Below the pieces are notes generated by a model. That model did not search any database. It saw only the letters and a program-made list of their open reading frames with translations, and was not told where the DNA came from. This document shows, in pieces, positions 1-7,272 of a DNA stretch of 25,663 bases (within the stretch, counting starts at the first letter, position 1; every line of letters begins with the position of its first letter). Made by a program: the position numbers and the translations under genes. This DNA is from a virus: the IMG/VR virus record IMGVR_UViG_3300009506_000175, positions 1 to 25,663 of that record; one strand, written 5' to 3'.

Positions 1-284
1 GAATTCTTTAGAATTACTGTATATTGACCATCTTCAAGTTCAATTGAATAAGGAGCTAGTATAGTAATCGCTCTAGCAAAGGTAGTACCAGCAATCGTAA
101 CTTCTGTACTATGATTATGCGTTTTAGTAAAAGTAATTCCACCATATAACCCATTACCCTCAGCTTCCCAAGCCTTTAAAGCTAATCTGAAAGTATCTGT
201 ATCTAATTCATATATAGTACCACTAACTAGTGTTAAATCAGTTTTTGGTATGTAGATTACAAAAGTACTTGGATAAACTTGCAT
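1..284 (-). CDS. Phage virion structural protein, N-terminal part (cut by window edge)
   Basis: The ATG at 284 opens a frame that runs off the window after 94 codons without a stop. It begins MQVYPSTFVIYIPK and contains TFRLALKAWEAE, a THNHSTEV stretch and a C-terminal EDGQYTVIL stretch. I recall this pattern (FRLALKDLE, THNHNTEV, FEDGQYAVNL) from a conserved protein next to tail or fibre genes in many phages, but I cannot verify that here. It follows the 81-aa coiled-coil gene by 9 nt and is the last visible member of the fibre operon. A virion or tail-appendage component is the best guess; the exact role is unknown. Confidence 0.75.
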   Translation of the reverse strand, partial: MQVYPSTFVIYIPKTDLTLVSGTIYELDTDTFRLALKAWEAEGNGLYGGITFTKTHNHSTEVTIAGTTFARAITILAPYSIELEDGQYTVILKN

Positions 285-293
285 ACTTAAAAT

Positions 294-539
294 TTATTCT
301 GTTCCACCTACATAGAGTTTACTTTGGATATTAGCTAACTGATTCCTAAGTAATTCTAATTCTTTATCTTTCATTATTAACAAGTCTCTAAAATGTTTTA
401 CTTCATTCTCAAGACTTCGTACAATCCTACGTGTTTCTATACTATAATCTCGTATACTCATAACATTACGAACTGTAACATCCTCAAAAGCTTTCATAAG
501 CTCTTTTTCACCTGATTCAAATATTTCTTCTTTACTCAT
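294..539 (-). CDS. Small coiled-coil protein of the fibre operon
   Basis: This 81-aa protein is charged. Residues about 35-72 form a strongly predicted coiled coil by eye (SLENEVKHF, then MKDKELELLRNQL with leucines in heptad spacing). It overlaps the end of the upstream 627-aa fibre gene by 8 nt and precedes the partial structural gene by 9 nt, so it is co-transcribed with fibre genes. A small oligomeric linker or an assembly chaperone for the fibre would fit the position. That is inference; I recognise no family. Confidence 0.7.
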   Translation of the reverse strand: MSKEEIFESGEKELMKAFEDVTVRNVMSIRDYSIETRRIVRSLENEVKHFRDLLIMKDKELELLRNQLANIQSKLYVGGTE

Positions 540-2415
540 CCTTTACTAATTGTGCAGTCATAGACAAACCATTCTGAGTATCAATAGTACCTGATAACCC
601 ACTCTGTACATATAATGGAGATGAAGTACCTTTGCGTACTCTTCCTAGTACAGCCTGATCTGCTGTCCATGATCTATTATCTGATATTAATCCTACAGCA
701 CTAGTTAACCCACTGATAACAACAAATGTTGATGTTAATGTTCCTGTAGCTGGTGAAGTAGCAGATTCTGCCATAGTAAAAGTATATGCATTTGCACCTG
801 TTACTGTGACCTCATAAGCCCCATTATAAGCTTCTTCATTAGCTCCTTGTATATTAACCCAGTCACCTGTAGATAATCCATGGGATGTATGTGCTACTGT
901 AGCAGTTGTACCACTACTAGTTGCAGTCACTGAAGCATTATAGAAATAATTAGCATTATCTGTTACCCATAACAATACTCTAGCATTTTCTATTTCATCA
1001 CCTGTAGCAGCATCTAAAACTAATACTGAAGTTGTTACAGGGTCAATAACTAATGTTACAGTAGCTCCTGCAGATTTATATGTCATAGTCCCACTACATC
1101 CTACTAAGTTAATAGTAACTGTCCCAGATGTTCTAGCTACATAAAATGTAGAATCATTCTGTCCATTAGATGCATTAAAACCACTAAACGTTAAGCCTCG
1201 TAATGTTAAGTCTGTAGGAGATGTAGTACCAAATTCAATAGCATGGTGTGCATTTGTTCCTTTCGAAAATGTCATATTATCCATATATCCATCAGGATCT
1301 ACGTTAACATCCCATGTGAATGCTGAAGCATCTGCAGCTACTGATGAGGTTAAAACATTTGAACCTGTAAAGTCTCCTCCACCAGCATCTATATTTTCAC
1401 AACTAACAAAAGATGATCCTAATATAGTTGCATTATTTAAGAATATAAATGTCCCCATCGCTACAAATAAACAACCATTCATATTAACAGTAGCATTATC
1501 TACCATCTCAAAATATCCAATACCGTTAGTAGTCGTAGCAGTCGAAATAAAGGAAATATTGCTCCATGTAACGGAAGAGCTTGAGTTATTTATCTCTACT
1601 TTATTAAAAGAAGCATAAGTATGTGGGCAATCATCAATAATTATAGTCTCATTAGAATCACTAAATGTAACTGATGTACTTGAAGTACCTAATGACAATA
1701 AACCTTTCCAAAGATAAGTTCCACTACTTGCCTGAAATAATCCTAATCTATGCCTGCCAGAATCTATAGATGTAGAACCACTACCAGGAGGTGTACTTCC
1801 TGCATTATAATCATTATATTCTGCTAACTCAGAAAATGAACCACCACTACCTGTAATACTTATTATTCCTCGTCCTGCTCTAATAGCATCAACACCAGAA
1901 GGAGTCCCTTTACTAATTTCACCAAGTGTATTACAAACTTGTCCAAAGTAGCGATAAGTACCACTATTACCACCTGCACCCAAAGTACCTGATTCTGTAG
2001 CTGTCGGATCTATAGCAACATTAGTCCAACCACCATAAGGATTTCTTCCATAATCAGAACCTCCAATTACAAAGTAGTCACCAGTTGTAAGGCTATTGCA
2101 AATAGTAAACATCCATCCACTATTAGCATATGTCTTAAGGTTTGCACCTACTGCATAGAAACACCATCCAAATACTACATATCCTGCTGAAAATGAATAT
2201 CCACTACCATAATCAAAAGAAATAGATATTTCTGCATCAACAGCTTTACCTGTAGTTTGTGAATAACAATTAGTACCTTGAATATAGTTTTCAGTGTCGA
2301 CTGCTGGAGTTCCAGCACCACTCAAAGTATATCCAAGTATTGTTCCAGTAAGCTCTACCCAAGTGCCACTTTCAGCAGTTGTTAATGTAGATAAATCTGT
2401 ACTATAGGTTGCCAT
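532..2415 (-). CDS. Large beta-structured fibre or adhesin-like virion protein
   Basis: This 627-aa protein is rich in Ser, Thr, Gly and Asn. The N-terminal 150 residues (WVELTGT, ENYIQGTNCYS) look like a lectin or concanavalin-like beta-sandwich. Residues about 255-450 have short repetitive beta-strand patterns (for example VEINNSSSSVTW, ATVNMNGCLF) typical of a right-handed beta-helix. Residues about 498-563 look like an inserted small beta domain (ATVAHTSHGLSTGDWV, YNGAYEV). The C-terminal 60 residues return to the host fold. It overlaps the YkgJ-like gene by 14 nt at its start and the coiled-coil gene by 8 nt at its end. Receptor binding or virion decoration is inferred from composition and position. 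No catalytic motif is seen. Confidence 0.75.
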   Translation of the reverse strand: MATYSTDLSTLTTAESGTWVELTGTILGYTLSGAGTPAVDTENYIQGTNCYSQTTGKAVDAEISISFDYGSGYSFSAGYVVFGWCFYAVGANLKTYANSGWMFTICNSLTTGDYFVIGGSDYGRNPYGGWTNVAIDPTATESGTLGAGGNSGTYRYFGQVCNTLGEISKGTPSGVDAIRAGRGIISITGSGGSFSELAEYNDYNAGSTPPGSGSTSIDSGRHRLGLFQASSGTYLWKGLLSLGTSSTSVTFSDSNETIIIDDCPHTYASFNKVEINNSSSSVTWSNISFISTATTTNGIGYFEMVDNATVNMNGCLFVAMGTFIFLNNATILGSSFVSCENIDAGGGDFTGSNVLTSSVAADASAFTWDVNVDPDGYMDNMTFSKGTNAHHAIEFGTTSPTDLTLRGLTFSGFNASNGQNDSTFYVARTSGTVTINLVGCSGTMTYKSAGATVTLVIDPVTTSVLVLDAATGDEIENARVLLWVTDNANYFYNASVTATSSGTTATVAHTSHGLSTGDWVNIQGANEEAYNGAYEVTVTGANAYTFTMAESATSPATGTLTSTFVVISGLTSAVGLISDNRSWTADQAVLGRVRKGTSSPLYVQSGLSGTIDTQNGLSMTAQLVKDE

Positions 2416-2824
2416 GCTTCAATAGATTTATATATTCATCATATATATCTTGCCTAGTATGTCCTTCAGCAAGTTCTATATATGGTTTTTCTCCTAACTT
2501 TAATAATATTACGGAATAACCTTGTTTTTTAAATGAATCAATTTGTCCCTTTGCTAGATTACTTACAGGTACGTTAGGAACTAGCATTCCAACAAATATT
2601 CTATCACTCTTTTTAAAAAACATTATCCCACACTTATCTGGGCGTAATTCTATATTTGTACCACCTTGGAGATATGCACACTCAAAGTCTTTACAAACTT
2701 GTGGATGTTTTCCATATATACTGCATTTATTATTAATACAGTAGCGACATTGCTCACCAACTTTTTTATTAAGTTCAGAAACAACTGATAGAGTACAACA
2801 TACTGTGCATTCTCCACAAGTCAT
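2402..2824 (-). CDS. YkgJ-type CxxCxxCC zinc/iron-chelating domain protein
   Basis: The 140-aa protein starts with C3-x2-C6-x2-C9-C10, followed by C26-x2-C29, C34, C44 and C49. This matches the cysteine signature of the YkgJ family (putative metal-chelating CxxCxxCC domain), and the length fits a single-domain member. It probably binds Zn or Fe, perhaps as an Fe-S site. The C-terminal half (YSVILLKLGEKPYIE) is an ordinary alpha/beta region without cysteines. Its ATG shares one nucleotide with the stop of the 591-aa structural gene (TAATG), and its end overlaps the 627-aa fibre gene, so it sits inside a virion gene cluster. Its role in a phage is unknown; redox or metal help in maturing the Cys-containing fibres is speculation. 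Confidence 0.8.
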   Translation of the reverse strand: MTCGECTVCCTLSVVSELNKKVGEQCRYCINNKCSIYGKHPQVCKDFECAYLQGGTNIELRPDKCGIMFFKKSDRIFVGMLVPNVPVSNLAKGQIDSFKKQGYSVILLKLGEKPYIELAEGHTRQDIYDEYINLLKHGNL

Positions 2825-4599
2825 TATACGTCTGTAGTTCTAATTACTGCAATACTCTGGTTAGATGATGTGAATGACCAGGCAGATATGAACTGCTTAA
2901 TAGGTGTTCCACCACCATCCCTAACTACTACAACTAAGTCTCGATCACTAGCATATGTACCTTGATATGATAAAGAACCTGAATCTGATAGTTTATCTAT
3001 ATAAGTTATATATACATCATTGTCTGCACTAGCATTTACACTAGCAAAATCTTCCTGTCCATCAGTAGTATCAATAGTGAATGTAGTACTAGTCCAACTT
3101 GAGTAATGAAGTCGTCTTTCATACCCATTATTATCAGTTACTCTTATATAACCTGTAGAAGGAGTATCAACTGGAATAGCTGTTTCTGTACCAGTCTTAA
3201 CTACCACTGAAGTTATATTATCAGTAGTAAGTGCTGTATTCAATAACAACTGTCCTTTATCTATTGCTGGATCACCATTTGTATCTGTAGTACTACCATC
3301 CCAAGGAGCTACTAACACATAGTCTTCTGTAGCTACTAAACCTGTTACAGAATTAGTTACTAAGTTAGGTGGTGAATACTGAGTATTAGTTAAGTCAAAT
3401 ACTTTATCTCCAGAGTTAATATCTGCTGGTTGAATACCTATACCATAAGCACCAATTATCTGAGTACCTGTTGATACACCGATAAAAGGTTTAGATACTA
3501 AAGCAGATCTATCTGTTACAGTTCCTGCAGTTGCAGAAGCTGAGTCAGGTGAAGTTTGTGATAATGATGCTGTTGATACTGGAGCAACTCCTGTTAGTAT
3601 CTGTATCCACATTTTATCACTTCCATTATCTGCAAGTACTTGTCCAGTACCTGCTGAAGCTCCAGACCATGTTACAGGATAGGCTTCATCAAATGTACCT
3701 GATAATGATGAATAAGCTACTTCATGGGTAATACCTCTGAAAAGTTCACCACTCAAACCATATAAGGTTTCGCTATTACCATCTCTGGTTAAATACTTCA
3801 TTCTTTCATAGAAGTCATTTATACTTCTAGTAGGATAATCAGTATTCCATTCTGAGTAGTAGTATTCATCTGTAGTATCCTGATTTATATCCAGACCTAC
3901 ATATCCTTCAGTTACTAATGTAATACCAGTCCATGTTGCTACTGTCGCTGATGCTGTCTGATTATTTAAATCAGTTGCATCTGCAAGTGCTAATACGTTG
4001 TTACCTCTAGCTGAACCATTAATCTTGAATTCCTGATAAGTATAATTAAATCTACGTGCAGTACCAATGATCCTACGACCATCTATATCCCCACCATCAG
4101 ATACATAATCATGTACTTTAATCATGAACCTATGTGAGATACCTGCATCATCATCATAATTTAATCCACCATCACCATAAACTTTATCTCTATGATTCCA
4201 CCAATCATCAGCTATAACAACACCATCCTGTATTAACTGAATCTGTACATCAGAGTTACCAAAGTTTACGATACCATCCCAGATTATCTGATCTACCCCT
4301 ACTGTCCCTTGTATAATGGAACCATCATATAAATGCTCTGGGGCTGCGGCATTTAATTCATACCCATTGATGAGGGTAATGATGTTGTCTGTAGAACGTC
4401 TTGATGGGTCAGTATTAGTTATATCAAGTTCATCACCAGATGAAGGAATCGCATATTCATCATCAGCTAAACTCTGTAACCATCTATGAAACTGTATTAC
4501 AGTTGCATAAGAAGGACTAGTACCAGTATGGTCATCACCTACATAAGCAATAACCTTAGTTGCCCTATCAATTGTCCAATCTGCTGCTACTATAGCCAT
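2824..4599 (-). CDS. Virion structural protein, 591 aa
   Basis: The protein begins MAIVAADWTIDRATK. Conserved-looking blocks follow: YATVIQFHRWLQSLADD (about 31-47), TDNIITLINGYEL (about 70-82), YDGSIIQGT and WDGIVNFGN (about 91-114), SHRFMIKVH and DGRRIIGTARRFNYTYQEF (about 150-195), then RGNNVLALADATDLNNQ. I recall this block order from a structural protein in phages of uncultured marine bacteria, but cannot check it. The C-terminal third is Ser/Thr/Asp-rich beta sequence. It is preceded by only a 17-nt A/T leader with no Shine-Dalgarno. Its position among fibre genes supports a tail, neck or appendage role. No enzymatic motif is seen. Confidence 0.75.
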   Translation of the reverse strand: MAIVAADWTIDRATKVIAYVGDDHTGTSPSYATVIQFHRWLQSLADDEYAIPSSGDELDITNTDPSRRSTDNIITLINGYELNAAAPEHLYDGSIIQGTVGVDQIIWDGIVNFGNSDVQIQLIQDGVVIADDWWNHRDKVYGDGGLNYDDDAGISHRFMIKVHDYVSDGGDIDGRRIIGTARRFNYTYQEFKINGSARGNNVLALADATDLNNQTASATVATWTGITLVTEGYVGLDINQDTTDEYYYSEWNTDYPTRSINDFYERMKYLTRDGNSETLYGLSGELFRGITHEVAYSSLSGTFDEAYPVTWSGASAGTGQVLADNGSDKMWIQILTGVAPVSTASLSQTSPDSASATAGTVTDRSALVSKPFIGVSTGTQIIGAYGIGIQPADINSGDKVFDLTNTQYSPPNLVTNSVTGLVATEDYVLVAPWDGSTTDTNGDPAIDKGQLLLNTALTTDNITSVVVKTGTETAIPVDTPSTGYIRVTDNNGYERRLHYSSWTSTTFTIDTTDGQEDFASVNASADNDVYITYIDKLSDSGSLSYQGTYASDRDLVVVVRDGGGTPIKQFISAWSFTSSNQSIAVIRTTDV

Positions 4600-4616
4600 A
4601 ATTTATTTATTTTATT

Positions 4617-4949
4617 TTAAGTTATTTCTGCACCACTAATTGTTATTGTAATTTGATTCGCTGTTTCACTTTGTGCCACAATTGAATCTCCTGCTGTATC
4701 AAGGATTTGATAACCTGCCCAGTGTGCAAAATCATTGGCAGGAATATCCCATTGATAAAACATAATATTTTCATTACTCACACTCCCTCCATTAGGAACT
4801 AACCATAAACTTACATAACAATTAGTAGTTGAGTTGTTACATATATGTATATCCTTAATAACACTAACAGTACTTGCTGGAACTGTATATAACGTTTCTG
4901 CTGTACTATTAACTGCTTGTCTTGCTATGTTCTTTTCTGTAAATGTCAT
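4617..4949 (-). CDS. Small beta-sandwich virion protein
   Basis: This 110-aa protein alternates hydrophobic and polar residues as in a beta-sandwich (TLYTVPASTVSVIKDIHICNN, CYVSLWLVPNG, then ITITISG at the C-terminus). Small proteins of this type occur among phage tail or capsid decoration genes. The start codon shares one nucleotide with the stop of the preceding 56-codon gene (TAATG), which suggests coupled translation. It sits between the 654-aa and 591-aa structural genes. A minor virion or appendage subunit is inferred from context only. Confidence 0.7.
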   Translation of the reverse strand: MTFTEKNIARQAVNSTAETLYTVPASTVSVIKDIHICNNSTTNCYVSLWLVPNGGSVSNENIMFYQWDIPANDFAHWAGYQILDTAGDSIVAQSETANQITITISGAEIT

Positions 4950-5119
4950 TACATTATCATATAACTATATTTGCGTAGAAAATCTAAATCTTCTTGAGCT
5001 GCTCCTCCTGGAGAAGTTATTAAGTCAAGGATATCTTTATTATCATGCCAGTGTCTCTGTTCAGTATTATCCTCAACATCTCTCTCTATAAGAGGTATTG
5101 CTTTATTTAATCTTCCCAT
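4949..5119 (-). CDS. Small hypothetical protein, 56 aa
   Basis: This frame is below the usual length cut-off but fits the operon closely. It begins with ATG at 5119 (MGRLNKAIPLIERDVED), overlaps the end of the MGCNC gene by 13 nt and ends in a TAA that shares one nucleotide with the ATG of the 110-aa gene. Without it there would be a 157-nt hole in an otherwise gapless operon. The product is hydrophilic and mildly acidic, with a QRHWHDNKDILDLI segment and an aromatic C-terminus (YSYMIM). The function is unknown. Confidence 0.7.
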   Translation of the reverse strand: MGRLNKAIPLIERDVEDNTEQRHWHDNKDILDLITSPGGAAQEDLDFLRKYSYMIM

Positions 5120-5298
5120 TGTACTATTTCTACGATATCTTTCCTAGTATCATTTACTGGTTCAAAATCATATATTAAACCTATTCCTATTTCTCTCTGA
5201 TATATCTGCATATTTTGTCGATTCATTTTTGCAAATGTTTTAGCATTACGCCTTACAACATCAATATCTTTACGTCTTTCTAAACAATTACAACCCAT
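5107..5298 (-). CDS. Small MGCNC protein, 63 aa
   Basis: The product starts MGCNCLERRKD, a CxC motif at residues 3-5, followed by a basic helix (residues about 10-32) and a short beta segment ending in IVEIVQWED. I recall small proteins with the same MGCNC start from phages of Bacteroidota, with no known function. It lies 9 nt after the 654-aa structural gene and overlaps the 56-aa gene. Metal binding, or assembly on another virion protein, is possible but not shown by the sequence. Confidence 0.75.
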   Translation of the reverse strand: MGCNCLERRKDIDVVRRNAKTFAKMNRQNMQIYQREIGIGLIYDFEPVNDTRKDIVEIVQWED

Positions 5299-5307
5299 GT
5301 TATATTA

Positions 5308-7272
5308 TTATGGACAGCCACTTACAGGTACCTCAACTATCCAGTTATTAATCTTATAAACTAACACAAAATCATCAGGAAACTTAGGCGTACCACTAAT
5401 CTCTGTAGTACAAGTTTCAGCATCACCATAACTATATAATTCAAAATTTCCTTCTGGATCATCTAAATCTGTTACAGTTACTCTATAACCTTCTATCATG
5501 TCATAACGTGAATCATCCCCATCTGATGTATCATAATCATCCCAATGACAGAATTCTGGTTCTGAAGGTGTACATTCCATTAAATAATCAGATATTCGTT
5601 TATGCCAGATTATCTGTCTATAACCTTGTGATGCTGTTGCAGTAATATAATATCTCCCAAAACCAATCGAACCTCCACCACACTCATAAGTAAATGTTTG
5701 ATCATTATCCACATAAGATTGCATCAACGATATATAATTATTAATAGCATTATAAATCTGTCCATTAGTACATGTTGGTAATGAATCAAATTCATTAGTT
5801 GGTACTGTTGCTGTTACTTCTATCCTACCTTGAGAATAAGCTCCACCCCCTGGAGTAAAAGTAATAGGAGAACCATATTGCCATCCAAAATTAGAAGAGG
5901 CAGCGCCATCTGCACAAGTTTCATATTGCCCTATCTTATAACCTTGATAATGTTCCATTGTTGTATCATCTGGGTCGTAAGTTAATTCTATAACAGTTTT
6001 AACTGCATAATAATATGTTTCCCAATCATCATAATCATCACTATCTTCAAAATCAAGACGGAGTAACGAAGTACTACTAGTTTGTTTCGTAGATGTTAGA
6101 TGAATTGGTGCATTGGTTGGGTATCTACCCTGAGATCCACTTCCTGAGGATTGAGTATAGTTAGCTGTAGTACCAACATTAACATACAAGTAAAAAGGTG
6201 TGTTAAACATAGCAGCTTGTCCACCTGTCCCTCCAATATTACCAAATATAGGATATGAAGACAGATAAGTATTAAAATCAGAATCAAGAGTAGTAGAACC
6301 TACTCTATCAAAGAATACATATAATCTACAATTAGTTGTATTGTAACTTGTATATACTGAACACTCTTCAACCTTATTAAAATCAGAATCAATAACACTA
6401 CATCCTCCATCTACAAAAGATAAACTTTCCAAACATGTAAACTTAAGTGTCCATATAGTTCTTAACTCTGTAGGTACTTCTACACTACCAGTAATATCAA
6501 ATTTAATATAATCACCAGTAGTATAAGTGAATCCTGATACATCTATAACACCTCTAAGATCATAAGAAGCTTTCCAATAAAAAATATCATTATATACGCC
6601 TACTTTCGTAGCATCTGCACCAGCAATAACATCTTTTACTAGAGTTTCAGTTTCACCAGAAACATAATACATCTTTACCTCATCAGCAATTAGATCTCCG
6701 TCAAAATAATAAGCTACATAATTAGTAGTGTTATCTAGCTCAAACTCAATAGTCCTGGATGAATTCTCTCCTTCTTCTGCTTTTTCCCAATCATATGTAA
6801 TAGTATGTGCATAAGTTCCTATATCACCATTATCGCAAGATGGTCTGTAAATAGCAACTGAATCTAAACAATCTACTAAGTCTGTAGATACACTACCATC
6901 AATTGGAACAGATACAGATGATTTATACGTCTTATTATCTATAATCACATATAGAATAACAGGATATAATGTTCCTGCTTCTACTGGTTGATTTTCAAAA
7001 GGATGTGTATCATCCAATGAAAATTCTGGTGGAGTGTTGGTAGTACCTGATGTAAACACAATCTCACCATCTCTAGCATTAAGATGCCACTCTATTACAT
7101 AATCTGTAACAGTACCATAGGATGATTCTAATACCCCTGCACTTAATAGTCCATAATTAGGACTCTCTGCATCAGGATTAAATATAGGTGCAAACTCGCC
7201 ACAAGCCGCTGCTGATGGAAAAGACGATGCTGCCCAGTATAAACTATATATGTGACATTTATTATGTGCCAT
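5308..7272 (-). CDS. Cys-rich beta-structured virion protein, 654 aa
   Basis: This is a long beta-rich protein (many Tyr, Thr, Asp and Gly residues) with about 18 cysteines spread along its length, many in spots such as SCDNG, ECSVY, NCRLY, YECGGG and FCHWDD. The last residues are SGCP. There is no signal peptide, although AAACGEF sits near the N-terminus. The TAATG junction with the 891-aa fibre gene implies translational coupling. A large tail-appendage or adhesin protein fits best. The cysteine count is high for a cytoplasmically assembled phage protein, which may mean disulfides formed after release or metal sites. Confidence 0.75.
   Translation of the reverse strand: MAHNKCHIYSLYWAASSFPSAAACGEFAPIFNPDAESPNYGLLSAGVLESSYGTVTDYVIEWHLNARDGEIVFTSGTTNTPPEFSLDDTHPFENQPVEAGTLYPVILYVIIDNKTYKSSVSVPIDGSVSTDLVDCLDSVAIYRPSCDNGDIGTYAHTITYDWEKAEEGENSSRTIEFELDNTTNYVAYYFDGDLIADEVKMYYVSGETETLVKDVIAGADATKVGVYNDIFYWKASYDLRGVIDVSGFTYTTGDYIKFDITGSVEVPTELRTIWTLKFTCLESLSFVDGGCSVIDSDFNKVEECSVYTSYNTTNCRLYVFFDRVGSTTLDSDFNTYLSSYPIFGNIGGTGGQAAMFNTPFYLYVNVGTTANYTQSSGSGSQGRYPTNAPIHLTSTKQTSSTSLLRLDFEDSDDYDDWETYYYAVKTVIELTYDPDDTTMEHYQGYKIGQYETCADGAASSNFGWQYGSPITFTPGGGAYSQGRIEVTATVPTNEFDSLPTCTNGQIYNAINNYISLMQSYVDNDQTFTYECGGGSIGFGRYYITATASQGYRQIIWHKRISDYLMECTPSEPEFCHWDDYDTSDGDDSRYDMIEGYRVTVTDLDDPEGNFELYSYGDAETCTTEISGTPKFPDDFVLVYKINNWIVEVPVSGCP

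Noticed and set aside
1316-1618. Plus-strand open frame of 100 codons opposite the 627-aa fibre gene
   Set aside because: It has no plus-strand promoter or operon context, and the minus-strand gene is continuous. Long antisense frames are common opposite repetitive fibre genes.
6096-6287. Minus-strand frame of 63 codons inside the 654-aa gene with a Leu/Ile-rich, membrane-like product
   Set aside because: It is fully inside another gene on the same strand in a different frame. The hydrophobicity is a frame-shift effect of Asp/Tyr-rich codons.
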